Source: Gammaproteobacteria bacterium (GTDB lineage: Bacteria > Pseudomonadota > Gammaproteobacteria > Steroidobacterales > Steroidobacteraceae). From it: a stretch of DNA of 64,000 bases. Below the pieces are notes generated by a model. The model saw only the letters and a list, made by a program, of their open reading frames with translations, did not search any database and was not told where the DNA came from. Below, piece by piece: positions 18,412 through 27,209 of this stretch (positions within the stretch are counted from its first letter, which is position 1; every line of letters begins with the position of its first letter). A program made the translations under genes and the position numbers. The stretch lies in NCBI GenBank assembly GCA_028293725.1, contig JAQGOE010000239.1:1-64000 (forward strand), written 5' to 3'.

Positions 18412-19176
18412 ATGTTCATCCTGCTGAAGTCTCTTGCCCGAACCCTCATCCTGCCGCCCGCGAGCCTGCTCATTGTGGCGTTCATCGGGCTGTTGCTGAT
18501 GCCGCGACGCAGGAGGCTGGGTGTTGCCCTGATCGTCATCTCGCTTGGCTCTCTTTGGATATGCGCTACGCCGGCGGTATCGGACGTGCTGACGCGTTTC
18601 GCCGAGCGTTATCCGCCTCTTGACCCTTCCAAGCCGGTGGATGCGCAGGCCATCGTGATTCTCGGAGGGGGAGGTGTACGTATGGCGCCCGAATATGGCG
18701 GCTGGGCCGCGGAGGCTGACGCGTTGGAGCGTGTGAGCTACGCCGCGTTCCTGGTGCGCCGGACCGGGCTTCCCGTCCTGGTATCGGGTACGAGCGAGGA
18801 GGCGCAAGGCATGAGCGCCACACTCGCCAGAGATCTGGGAGTCCGTGTGCGGTGGGTCGAGAATCAGTCGGGCGATACCTACGAGAACGCCCGCTTTTCG
18901 GCGCGCATTCTCAAGGCCGACGGAATTCACCGCATCCTCCTCGTGACGAGCAGTACCCATGAATGGCGCGCCGCTCGTGAATTTACGGGCGCCGGCCTGG
19001 AGGTAGTGCCCGCTCCGGTCGGAGGCGACACGCCGCGCCACTATGATGCGATCACTTTCGTTCCGAACGCTTACGGCCTGCGCCGCTCTACCGCCGCGTT
19101 GTATGAATTGATCGGCGAGCCGATGCGCCAATTGATGTCGGCGTTGCATCTGCGCAGACAGCAGGCTCCGGACTGA
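18412..19176 (+). CDS. YdcF/ElyC-like DUF218 membrane protein
   Basis: This 254-residue protein has two N-terminal membrane helices (about 1-25 and 35-60). The DUF218 domain begins AQAIVILGGGGVRMAPEYGG and ends with MRQLMSALHL. The conserved SGDTYENARFSA and LLVTSSTHEWRAAREF segments match the ElyC/SanA/YdcF superfamily, which is involved in cell-envelope (lipid carrier) homeostasis. ATG 18412 is chosen over 18307 because the membrane segment then begins at once. It starts 31 bp from the divergent reductase start and is followed after 13 bp by the rhomboid gene. Confidence 0.87.
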   Translation: MFILLKSLARTLILPPASLLIVAFIGLLLMPRRRRLGVALIVISLGSLWICATPAVSDVLTRFAERYPPLDPSKPVDAQAIVILGGGGVRMAPEYGGWAAEADALERVSYAAFLVRRTGLPVLVSGTSEEAQGMSATLARDLGVRVRWVENQSGDTYENARFSARILKADGIHRILLVTSSTHEWRAAREFTGAGLEVVPAPVGGDTPRHYDAITFVPNAYGLRRSTAALYELIGEPMRQLMSALHLRRQQAPD

Positions 19177-19189
19177 GACGAGTGGACTG

Positions 19190-20113
19190 ATGGACCACGA
19201 GTTGGAAGATGCGCCGGTTCTCGTGGAAGTGTTCCGCTCGCTGCGCCGGCGTCCGAGCGACGAGCGCGCCTTCGTGTTGGCCGCCGTTGGCATTCAGAGT
19301 GTGGTGACTTTCGCGGGCGCGCGCTTCATTCTCTGGGTAAGCGAGGCGGATGGGCCCCGGGCGCTGACACACCTGCGCCAGTATGAATCCGAAAACCGGC
19401 CACCGCCGCCGCCACCTCCACCGTCGCGTTTATATCCCAATGCCTGGGTGGGATCTATCGCGTACGTGCTCTGTTTGATGGGTGTTGCCTATGTTATATC
19501 GGGCGGGCTCGTGCGGCTTGATGCATTCGATACTGGAGATCTCCACGCGGCGAGCGTGCGCGGCGGACAGCTGTGGCGCGCGTGGACGGCGCTCACCCTG
19601 CACGTTGACGGGGCTCACCTGGCGGCTAACCTCGGCGCTGGAGTCTGGTTCGGTTATCTTGCCGCGCGCCAGATCGGAGTGGGGAGTGCCTGGTTCCTGA
19701 TCGTGACCGGCGCCGCCCTGGCCAATCTGATCGAAGGGCTTTTCGGGGCGCCCGATCATCGCTCGGTCGGTGCTTCCACGGCGGTGTTCACAGCGTTGGG
19801 TTTGATGTCAGCCTATTCGTGGCGAGAGCGGATTCAATTCCCACAGCGTTGGGCGCGGCGTTGGGGTCCACTAGTCGCGGGCGTGATTCTTCTCGGCTGG
19901 ACCGGCTCGGGCGGCGGCTCGGAGGACGGCACGGGAAGCGAGAACATCGACCTGTTCGGTCACGTGGCTGGATTCGTGGTTGGAATATTGTTGGGTGCCA
20001 CGGCGGCGCTGCCCTGGTACCGGCGCCTCCTGGATCGCGTGCCGCAGTGGGTCGCGGGAGGTGCCGCGTTGGCTTCCATGGCAATCGCCTGGACCTTCGC
20101 GCTGCTTAGTTGA
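19190..20113 (+). CDS. Rhomboid family intramembrane serine protease
   Basis: This 307-residue protein has a cytoplasmic N-terminal region of about 80 residues, including an eight-proline run near 70, then six or seven membrane helices. The rhomboid core is recognisable: WRAWTALTLHVDGAHLAANL (H and N of helix 2), GASTAVFTALG (catalytic Ser near 193) and DLFGHVAGFVVG (catalytic His near 257). It probably cleaves membrane proteins within the bilayer. It lies 13 bp behind the YdcF-like gene, so the two probably share a transcript. The proline run is the only oddity. Confidence 0.85.
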   Translation: MDHELEDAPVLVEVFRSLRRRPSDERAFVLAAVGIQSVVTFAGARFILWVSEADGPRALTHLRQYESENRPPPPPPPPSRLYPNAWVGSIAYVLCLMGVAYVISGGLVRLDAFDTGDLHAASVRGGQLWRAWTALTLHVDGAHLAANLGAGVWFGYLAARQIGVGSAWFLIVTGAALANLIEGLFGAPDHRSVGASTAVFTALGLMSAYSWRERIQFPQRWARRWGPLVAGVILLGWTGSGGGSEDGTGSENIDLFGHVAGFVVGILLGATAALPWYRRLLDRVPQWVAGGAALASMAIAWTFALLS

Positions 20114-20148
20114 ACCTGTCAGGCTCCTAAGAGCTTGGCTCGCTCCTG

Positions 20149-21132
20149 CTACGGCCCTTCGACCTCGTAGCCTTCCTTGCGCAGTTTCGCCAGTGCCCCG
20201 TTGTCGCCCAGCAGACGGTCCATCGACTGCACGGCCAGGGTCGAGCGATTGCGCGTCAGCGCATCTTCGACCGCGAGAAACCAGTCGTCTTCGGCCTGCG
20301 CGATGAGATCGCGTACCCGGTTCGACGCTGTGACGGCCTCGATGCAGGCGGTGCGATCCTCAGGATGATTGAGTTTGCGCAACAGATCGACGTCACCGAG
20401 CGCCCAGGCGCGGGCACGCGCCTGCATCGGCCCGAGATCGGTTTCGAGACGTCCCACGACGGCCTCCAGGCACGCAATCTCGCCGACGAGCGGCGTCTTG
20501 CCGACATCTTTCAGAACATCGACCGGATGCTCCACTTTCAACTTGTCCTGGTGGATCTTCACACCTTGCTTGCGGGCGAGTTTGAGCACCGTCCGTTGCA
20601 CTTCGTTGTGTACCGTGAGCCCGCTGGCGTCGAGAGCCTCGTCCAGCAGTCGCTCGGCGGCAAACGCCGGTCGCAACTCATCTAACCGGGAGTCCCGCGG
20701 TGCGTAATGCGCTTTCAGGGCGGAGAACCGCGCATACAACGGTGGCGGCAACACCTCTTTCAGTGCCATGCGATCGGGGATCTTCTGAATATTGCGCCAC
20801 TCGATCCAGACCCGCAGGGCCGTGAACGGATTCGCGCCGATCCCGAATGCCGGCCACGCCGGCACCACTTCCTGGCTCTGTTGTAATACGGCCTCGACCG
20901 AATCCGATTGCCAGATCAACTTTTTGGGCAACGGTGTCAGGGTGCCCAGGATCCACAGGACGTGATCGCCCTGGCCCATGGGTCCTCCGGGCTTGCGCAC
21001 TTTCCATAGACGCGGCCCTTCATGCTCGCCAGTGACGACGACTTCTTCCATGGGCGCGTCGTTCGCGGACACGGCAGGGATGTCCGCCGGCATGGAGCCC
21101 AGGAGCCACGCGGCGGCGAGCGCGATAATCAA
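20149..21132 (-). CDS. TraB/GumN family protein
   Basis: This 327-residue protein has an N-terminal signal (about 1-22) and the TraB/GumN core. The core begins with LWKVRKPGG and HVLWILGTLTPLPKKLIWQS and ends with the paired VLTRNRSTLAVQSMDRLLGDNG region. The fold is related to Tiki/EreA-type metalloproteases, but the usual first GxxH motif appears here as LGTLTP, so the His is missing and activity is doubtful. The start is TTG at 21132, which overlaps the end of the preceding lipoprotein gene region (12-bp gap) and suggests translational coupling. Confidence 0.75.
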   Translation of the reverse strand: MIIALAAAWLLGSMPADIPAVSANDAPMEEVVVTGEHEGPRLWKVRKPGGPMGQGDHVLWILGTLTPLPKKLIWQSDSVEAVLQQSQEVVPAWPAFGIGANPFTALRVWIEWRNIQKIPDRMALKEVLPPPLYARFSALKAHYAPRDSRLDELRPAFAAERLLDEALDASGLTVHNEVQRTVLKLARKQGVKIHQDKLKVEHPVDVLKDVGKTPLVGEIACLEAVVGRLETDLGPMQARARAWALGDVDLLRKLNHPEDRTACIEAVTASNRVRDLIAQAEDDWFLAVEDALTRNRSTLAVQSMDRLLGDNGALAKLRKEGYEVEGP

Positions 21133-21144
21133 GATCCAATGTCC

Positions 21145-21891
21145 TCAGTCGTTCGACGGCCTGGAGTTCGGTACTACCGCGCCCGTGGCGTCATACACAC
21201 GGGTGAGATTCACCTTCGACAACTCGAAAGGGCCGATGTGCGCTTTCACGATGAGCTGTTTGCCATCGGGAGAGAGCTGGTACTCCTCGACGACCAGCGG
21301 GCCGAGCTGCGGCTTGATGTTGACGACGTAGCCTTTGCCGCTCCAGCCCGTGTTCTGGTCGGCGACACCGTTTTCAGAGGACACGACGCTGCGACCGCCG
21401 GGTGTGTAACTTCGTACGGTGGTTCCGTAATCGAACGACACCTGCTCGGGCGATTGTCGAATCGTCAGATAGTCGCTGCGCTGGAGGATCGTGCGCAGCT
21501 CATGCATGGTCGGAGAGTTGCGCAGCGGGTCCACTCCCGGCCCCTGCTGTGCGCGCAGCTCATCCGGCGTCGGCTGGTCCGAGACTCCCGCGTTGCCCAC
21601 GCCGCCACCGCTTCCCCCGCCGCCGCGCCGCCGCCCACCACCACCAGGCTCGCCCATCTGGGAGGGGGGTGGCGCGTTCATCGCCCGGCGCAGTTTCTTG
21701 AGCGCCTCCTCCCGCAGCATGTCGATGCTCTTTTGCGGGTCATCGCTGGCGGCTCGATTGAGTCTCCAGACGCCCTGCAACTCGACACCCTTGGGCGTCT
21801 CCGGCGCAAAGTGGGCGCCGAAGCATCCGCTCAGCATCGGGGTCATGAGCAGGGCGCCGACGAGAGACCTCGAGGCACGCGGGATCCGCAT
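21145..21891 (-). CDS. Hypothetical lipoprotein with Gly/Arg-rich linker
   Basis: This protein has about 248 residues. A signal peptide ends with the lipobox LSGC near residue 23, so it is probably a membrane lipoprotein. A low-complexity GGGGRRRGGGGSGGGVGN stretch lies near 80-100. The C-terminal half, about 110 residues, is beta-rich with no recognised family (LTIRQSPEQVSFDYGTTVRS). It sits between the SEC-C gene (7-12 bp upstream) and the TraB/GumN gene, all on one strand, as a likely three-gene operon. A TTG two codons upstream at 21897 has the better-spaced AGGA and could be the real start. Confidence 0.7.
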   Translation of the reverse strand: MRIPRASRSLVGALLMTPMLSGCFGAHFAPETPKGVELQGVWRLNRAASDDPQKSIDMLREEALKKLRRAMNAPPPSQMGEPGGGGRRRGGGGSGGGVGNAGVSDQPTPDELRAQQGPGVDPLRNSPTMHELRTILQRSDYLTIRQSPEQVSFDYGTTVRSYTPGGRSVVSSENGVADQNTGWSGKGYVVNIKPQLGPLVVEEYQLSPDGKQLIVKAHIGPFELSKVNLTRVYDATGAVVPNSRPSND

Positions 21892-21903
21892 AATCAATGA
21901 TTC

Positions 21904-23766
21904 CTAAGAATGGGCACGTAACCACTCCAGCGCGCCGGGCGTCTGCTGCCAGACGGATCGCATCTCGTCACGGTAGAACCAGGCCTGGTCGTCGCCGCCG
22001 ACCTCTATTGTGCCTTGTTGGAGCTTGGGTCGCCGTATGCGGGCGGGCAAAAGATATTGCGCCGTCTTGGGCAGGTCCGACCGGGCGGTCTGCAGAGCTC
22101 GCTCAGCTTCCTGCATTCGTTGCAGCCGCACGAGCGCTAACACGGCGCCGAAGCGAGTTTCCGGGGCGAGATCATGCGGGTAGGCCTCAGCGAGCGCGAG
22201 CGCCTTCTCGTCACTGCCCGCGCGCAGATACTCATTCATCAGCATGAATCGCAAGCCGTGATTGTCATCCTGATTCAGCCCCATGAGCCGTTCCGCCGTG
22301 GTCACCGCGGACTCGCGCTCGTCTCGGGCGATACGCCACTGAAATGCTCGCACCAGCCCTCGTAACGCCGGACGGTTTGCGGCGATGACCCACGGTACGG
22401 CAGTCTTGTCCGTGTTCCCACAAGCCCGGGCGATGATGGCTTCATTGCGCGCGAGCACCGGACCCAGCAGCAGATCGTCGAGGCCCGGCGCTTCCGCCTG
22501 CGGATGGCGCGCCAGCGCTGTGGCCAGATCATCCAGAATATCGAGACTGTCGAAGCTTTCGGGATGCGTCCGCAAGAAGCCGCACCAGGTGCTCTCGGTG
22601 AATTCGTCCCAGATGTCGTGAGCGTCGAAGGGCTGATCCTGGACTGAGAATGGCTTCTCCAGGGGAAATGTTTCGTGCCACTCCTGCTCCACCGCAACAA
22701 CGGCCGGTGGTGGAGTCAGTACGAAGTTATTCTTGTGTGGCACCAGCTCGTACGACGGCGTGGCACGGTCGGCTACGCTCTGCAGCCACTCGAGCAACTG
22801 GCGCCCGGCGCCGTCGATGTTGATCGCTGCCTCGCCCAGAGTGGTAATCGGATCTGCCGCGACACGGTGGAGGAATTCCAGCCGCGGGTCGCCTGCGGGA
22901 GTGCCGCTGCGCTTGAGCACCGCGGCCCAGAAGGTGGCACGGTGTTTGGCTTCCTCGATGCGGCGCTCGGCGACGAGTAATTCCACTTCCAGAACCGAAA
23001 GCGCTTCCGCGTGGGGATGGTCGTGTTGCGCCTGGTGGAATGCCCGCCAGGCGCGCTCGCTCTGGCGCCGGTCCATATAAATCGTGGCGAGGCGCTGCCA
23101 GGCCTCGGAGCGCAGTGGCGAGCGCGGCGCCTTCTCGGTCGTCATCTGCAGTAGCTTGAGTTTGCGCCGCGCGCCTTTCTCCGACATGCCATAGGCGTCG
23201 CAGAGCAGGTCCAGCAGAATCGCCGCCTCTTCGTCGTGGTAACGCTCGGGTGTGGCGAGCCGGGGCTCGAGTGCCGCCACCACTTCGCCGCGGCGGTCAC
23301 GATCGAGCAGATATGCCGCGAATTCGATCAGCGCGGTGCGTGGCACCCGGTTGCCCGTCAGCAGCGCGTCGCGCTCGGCGGGTTGGATGTTGGCGAGCAC
23401 ATAGGGCCAGAGCACACTGGAATTCAACAGCGGAATCCGTGGCATGTGGCGGCAGCAGTTCTTGAACTCGAGATGCGATCCGCACGGGCAAGCCTCATCT
23501 TCGGCCGGCTCGGGCATTCCCGGCGGTTTGTGTCCGGCCGCATTCAGTGGCAGCCCGTTCCATACCGCGCGCGCCCATGCGAAAGCGAGCGCCCGCGCCA
23601 GGGTCGGGTCGTCATTTACCGGGGAGCCCGGCGTCGCATATTGCGGCAGTGCTCGTTGCACCCACGCGAGGAACTCGGTGCAATCCGCTGCGCGCATGGC
23701 GATCCCGACGGAGTCGGGAATCAGGCGCTCGAAGTGCAGCAGTGCCGAGCTTTCCCTCGAGTGCAT
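21904..23766 (-). CDS. SEC-C zinc-motif protein with helical-repeat body
   Basis: This 620-residue protein carries a SEC-C metal-binding motif near residues 88-105 (CPCGSHLEFKNCCRH), like the zinc tail of SecA. The rest is helical with TPR-like segments such as AWQRLATIYMDRRQSERAWR and LMNEYLRAGSDEKALALAEA. It may bind ribosomes or other proteins through the zinc motif; a function cannot be assigned. An alternative start (ATG 23697) would remove 23 residues. It is first in a run with the lipoprotein and TraB genes and lies 40 bp downstream of eda. Confidence 0.75.
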   Translation of the reverse strand: MHSRESSALLHFERLIPDSVGIAMRAADCTEFLAWVQRALPQYATPGSPVNDDPTLARALAFAWARAVWNGLPLNAAGHKPPGMPEPAEDEACPCGSHLEFKNCCRHMPRIPLLNSSVLWPYVLANIQPAERDALLTGNRVPRTALIEFAAYLLDRDRRGEVVAALEPRLATPERYHDEEAAILLDLLCDAYGMSEKGARRKLKLLQMTTEKAPRSPLRSEAWQRLATIYMDRRQSERAWRAFHQAQHDHPHAEALSVLEVELLVAERRIEEAKHRATFWAAVLKRSGTPAGDPRLEFLHRVAADPITTLGEAAINIDGAGRQLLEWLQSVADRATPSYELVPHKNNFVLTPPPAVVAVEQEWHETFPLEKPFSVQDQPFDAHDIWDEFTESTWCGFLRTHPESFDSLDILDDLATALARHPQAEAPGLDDLLLGPVLARNEAIIARACGNTDKTAVPWVIAANRPALRGLVRAFQWRIARDERESAVTTAERLMGLNQDDNHGLRFMLMNEYLRAGSDEKALALAEAYPHDLAPETRFGAVLALVRLQRMQEAERALQTARSDLPKTAQYLLPARIRRPKLQQGTIEVGGDDQAWFYRDEMRSVWQQTPGALEWLRAHS

Positions 23767-23805
23767 GGCGGGCGACGGCGCGGTTGTTGTTGTAGGGGCC
23801 CGTTC

Positions 23806-24456
23806 TCAACGGCTCGCGGCGGTACGCGAGGCCGCTGCCCGGGCAGCCAGCGACTCGATCAAACTCCAATCCTTCTTCTTCATAGCCTCCGCCGGGGTGA
23901 GCCACGAGCCGCCCGCACACAGTACGTTCGGCAGGTCCAGGTATGACTTCACCGACTCCTGAGTGATGCCGCCGGTCGGGCAGAAGCGTGCGTCCGGAAA
24001 CGGGCCGCCGAGCGCATTGAGCATTGGAATTCCGCCGGCTGCGCCAGCGGGAAAGAATTTGAAATAGCGGTAGCCCGCGGCCATTGCGGCCATCAGTTCC
24101 GAGGCTGTCGCCACCGCAGGCAGATACGGGATCGGCCCGGACGTGCCCGCGCTCAACAGCGTCGGCGTCGCTCCCGGCGATATGGCAAACGCGGCGCCCG
24201 CTTCCGCGGAGGCCTTCAGGTCCGCGAAAGAGCACACCGTGCCGGCTCCAACAGTGATTTCCGGGACCGACCTTGCGATGTTCTCGATGGCTTGCAACGC
24301 TGCTGGCGTACGCAGCGTCACCTCGATGACCTGGATGCCGCCGCGCACCAGCGCCCGGGCGACGTCGGCTGCCACCGATGCGTCGGTGAACGTGACCACC
24401 GGCATGACCGGTGACAAACGAAGAAACTTCTCGATAGCTCCAGAGTGGGTCGTCAT
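23806..24456 (-). CDS. eda: KDPG aldolase / 4-hydroxy-2-oxoglutarate aldolase
   Basis: This enzyme cleaves 2-keto-3-deoxy-6-phosphogluconate to pyruvate and glyceraldehyde-3-phosphate, the last step of hexuronate and Entner-Doudoroff catabolism. The 216-residue TIM barrel has the catalytic Glu in IQVIEVTLRTPAA and the Schiff-base Lys in YRYFKFFPAGAAGG. Further signatures are GAGTVCS and FCPTGGI. It starts 4 bp after kdgK and should be co-transcribed with it. Confidence 0.95.
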   Translation of the reverse strand: MTTHSGAIEKFLRLSPVMPVVTFTDASVAADVARALVRGGIQVIEVTLRTPAALQAIENIARSVPEITVGAGTVCSFADLKASAEAGAAFAISPGATPTLLSAGTSGPIPYLPAVATASELMAAMAAGYRYFKFFPAGAAGGIPMLNALGGPFPDARFCPTGGITQESVKSYLDLPNVLCAGGSWLTPAEAMKKKDWSLIESLAARAAASRTAASR

Positions 24457-24460
24457 GGCC

Positions 24461-25507
24461 TCAGCGCCTTACTGTGAATCCTGCGTCCTGAAGGAGATTG
24501 TGCACGTCCGCGACCGTGCTCAGGTTGAAATCGCCAGGGATGGAATGCTTCAGGCAGGCGGCGGCAAGCCCGAAGTCGAGTGTGGCCTGGTCGCCCAGCC
24601 CGCTCTCGATGCCATGCAACACCCCGGCGGCGAAGGCGTCGCCGCTGCCGATCCGGTCGACGATGCGGCCGATAGAGTAGGTCCGTGTCGTGATCAGACC
24701 GTCGCGCGACATGAGCTTGGCCGCGAGGTCGTGATCGTCCACACTTTTCTGACTTCTGACCGTCGTGGCGATTCGCTTCAAGCGCGGAAACGCGGCCAGC
24801 GCTTCGGCGGCGCTCGCCTGAAAACGCTCGTGAGCCGGTATCGCCTGAAAATCGCGGCCCAGAATCAGGGCCATATCGCGCTCCTCGGCAAACAGCAGAT
24901 CGGACTCCGCTACGATCTCGCGCAGAATATTGCGCGCATCTCCCTGCCAACGCTGCCACAGCTTCGCCCGGTAATTGCAATCAAATGATACAAACCGTTG
25001 CTGCGCGCGCGCCATCCGCACCGCCCGCAGCGCGGCCTCGGCGGCACCCGGGCCGACCGCGGGAGTCACTCCCGATACGTGCAACCCACTCACTTGTTTG
25101 AAGATTTCGGGCCAGTCCAGAAGCTCGGGAGCTGCCTGCGCGAAAGCCGAATCCGCGCGATCGTATAGCACCTCGGACGGACGGTGTCCTGCGCCAACGG
25201 CAAGAAAGTACAGTCCCATCCGACCGGGGCCGGTGTGGACCGCCTCGGTTCGGACGCCGTGGCGGCGCAATTCGCCGATGCAGGCCTTTCCAAGCGCGTT
25301 GTCGGGCACGACGCTGGCCATGAAGGCGGTATGTCCGAACTGCGCGAGCGATACCGCGACGTTAGCCTCCGCGCCGCCGATGTGGACGGCCAGCGATCCT
25401 GTTTGGAGCAGCAGCTCGTTGTCCGGTGCGGACAGTCGCAGCAGCAATTCTCCGAAGCAGGCGAAGCCTGAGGGACCACCCCCGTTTTTTTGTGTATCTC
25501 TCAACAT
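24461..25507 (-). CDS. kdgK: 2-Keto-3-deoxygluconate kinase (PfkB family)
   Basis: The 348-residue sugar kinase phosphorylates KDG to KDPG, feeding the aldolase encoded 4 bp downstream. PfkB features are FACFGELLLRLSAP at the N-terminus, the first signature HIGGAEANVAVSLAQFG, and the catalytic anion-hole motif DRIGSGDAFAAGVLHG near 280-295. ATG 25507 has an AAGAGA ribosome-binding site. A seven-A run followed by five Gs lies at codons 6-10 and is a possible slippage site. Confidence 0.92.
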   Translation of the reverse strand: MLRDTQKNGGGPSGFACFGELLLRLSAPDNELLLQTGSLAVHIGGAEANVAVSLAQFGHTAFMASVVPDNALGKACIGELRRHGVRTEAVHTGPGRMGLYFLAVGAGHRPSEVLYDRADSAFAQAAPELLDWPEIFKQVSGLHVSGVTPAVGPGAAEAALRAVRMARAQQRFVSFDCNYRAKLWQRWQGDARNILREIVAESDLLFAEERDMALILGRDFQAIPAHERFQASAAEALAAFPRLKRIATTVRSQKSVDDHDLAAKLMSRDGLITTRTYSIGRIVDRIGSGDAFAAGVLHGIESGLGDQATLDFGLAAACLKHSIPGDFNLSTVADVHNLLQDAGFTVRR

Positions 25508-25669
25508 TGATCTCTTTTTGGTCCGGTCTGTCAGCGCCCTTTCAACGGGCTTTCATGGTCGTTCCGCATTTCGGCGGCGGTGCCGTCCTTGTTACCCCGC
25601 GCGACCGCTATCGCCGCTACACGCCCACCCGCCAACGCCCCCGTTGCGGGGCGATCACTCTGCCCCACT

Positions 25670-27121
25670 CTAACCTTCGGTCGCCAACTCGTCATAGGCC
25701 TGGGCGAGGGCGTTTGTGAAAGACGCTTCCCGCACCAGGCTGGCCGGAAATACGGTATGGAGTCCGAGAAAGGCCGGCACGTCATGCCGCGCGCGGTTTT
25801 CACAGGCCCCGCCAATTTCAAAGAGTCGCTCGGAGAGCGGGTCCGTAACACGCTCGCCTCGTGCCGCCTGGCGGCGTACGAAATGCATCCAGCCGGCGAC
25901 CGGGATGCACAGTCGCTCTATCGGACGGCCCGCTTCGAGGTTGTCGCCGATCGTCCCGAGCAGCCGGAAAGGGAGCTTTTGCGACCCGTCCCAAGCGATC
26001 TGCGCCAGGGCGTGCCCGATCGCCGGATTGCGGAAGCGCCGCAGAATCGCCTCGATGTAGGCATCCAGATCCAGGCCTCGCGGTGTACGCAGAGTGGGCC
26101 TGACATCCTCCTTCATCATCGTCGTGACGAGCGAACAGAGCCTCTCGTCCTTCATCGCGTCCACCACCGTCTCGTGGCCGGCGAGCAGGCCTAGATAGGC
26201 GAGCGAAGAGTGCGCACCGTTGAGAAGACGCAGTTTCGCTTGGTCGTAGGCCGCCACGTCGTCCGTAATGATGACGCCAGCACTGGCCCAGTCGGGGCCT
26301 CCGATTGCGAGACGGTCCTCCAACACCCACTGCGCGAAACTCTCGCGTTGCACCGGCCAACGATCCTCCACACCGAGCACGCCCTTAACGCGTTCTCGGA
26401 GCGCATCTGTCGTCGCAGGGGTGATGCTGTCCACCATCGTGCGGGGGAAACTTGCGTGATCCTCGATCCAGCGTGCGAGGCTCGGGTCGCGGAGTTCCGC
26501 GAGTTGGCACACGGCGCGGGAGAGTCGCGTACCGTTGTCGGTGAGATTGTCGCAACTGATGATGTTGAGCGGCGCCGCCTCCGCCTCGGCGCGTCGGCGC
26601 CGCAATCCTTCGACCAGGTATCCGATCAGACTCTTCGGAAGTTGGGGCGCGCGCAGATCGCTCTGGATGTCGGTGTGGGTTGTGTCGAGAGACCCTTTCG
26701 CGTCCAGGCAATATCCTTTTTCGGTCACCGTGATGGTGACGACGCGCGTCGTCGGGGCGGATAGCCTGTTGAGCACGTTTTCCGGGTCCTGTGGGGCGAC
26801 CAGGATTTCCCTCAGTGCCCCAATCACCTGGTACGAGATCTGCTCGTCGAGAGTGGCGAGCGTATAGAGGCCGTCCTGTGGCGCGAGCGCGTCGCGCACG
26901 TCGGAGCTCCGGAGCGACACGCCGCAGATACTCCAGCGATCGTCGTCCGCCAACAGCTTTTCCACGAACCAGGCCTGGTGAGCCCGGTGAAAGGCGCCCG
27001 GCCCGAAATGAACGATACCGGGGCGCAGGGTGGCCCGCCCATAGACGGGACGCTGGACGTCCGCCCCGAGTTGCTCGAGGTGGGCCTGAGACAGATAATT
27101 ACCGGGAGACACCGGTGTCAT
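25670..27121 (-). CDS. uxuB: Fructuronate reductase / mannitol dehydrogenase family
   Basis: This 483-residue long-chain polyol dehydrogenase reduces D-fructuronate to D-mannonate with NADH. Typical motifs are GIVHFGPGAFHRAHQAWF near the N-terminus, SCDNLTDNG in the middle and the catalytic Lys segment AKLRLLNGAHSSLAYLG. Family members also include mannitol and tagaturonate dehydrogenases. The neighbouring uxaC, kdgK and eda favour fructuronate. The start codon overlaps a perfect 12-bp palindrome that is probably the repressor operator. It is divergent from the lacI-type gene and is followed after 162 bp by kdgK. Confidence 0.87.
   Translation of the reverse strand: MTPVSPGNYLSQAHLEQLGADVQRPVYGRATLRPGIVHFGPGAFHRAHQAWFVEKLLADDDRWSICGVSLRSSDVRDALAPQDGLYTLATLDEQISYQVIGALREILVAPQDPENVLNRLSAPTTRVVTITVTEKGYCLDAKGSLDTTHTDIQSDLRAPQLPKSLIGYLVEGLRRRRAEAEAAPLNIISCDNLTDNGTRLSRAVCQLAELRDPSLARWIEDHASFPRTMVDSITPATTDALRERVKGVLGVEDRWPVQRESFAQWVLEDRLAIGGPDWASAGVIITDDVAAYDQAKLRLLNGAHSSLAYLGLLAGHETVVDAMKDERLCSLVTTMMKEDVRPTLRTPRGLDLDAYIEAILRRFRNPAIGHALAQIAWDGSQKLPFRLLGTIGDNLEAGRPIERLCIPVAGWMHFVRRQAARGERVTDPLSERLFEIGGACENRARHDVPAFLGLHTVFPASLVREASFTNALAQAYDELATEG
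27107..27120. promoter_or_regulatory. Candidate LacI-family operator at uxuB start
   Basis: GACACCGGTGTC at 27108-27119 is a perfect 12-bp palindrome with the central CG step typical of LacI-family sites. It sits at the start codon of uxuB and about 90 bp from the divergent regulator start. A related half (GACACCGGT) lies just before uxaC. Confidence 0.55.
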
Positions 27122-27209
27122 TTAAAGATGCGGCGGTTCTTTTGTCCAGCCCCGGGGGACGCGTAGACTGCTCGCCCCTGCCGCACAGCGAGGCAGTCCG
27201 AACACACGC

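Noticed and set aside
20117..20135. CAGGCTCCTAA after the rhomboid gene resembling the repeat ends at 51 and 61 kb
   Set aside because: Only about 11 bases match, with no second end or palindrome, so chance is likely.
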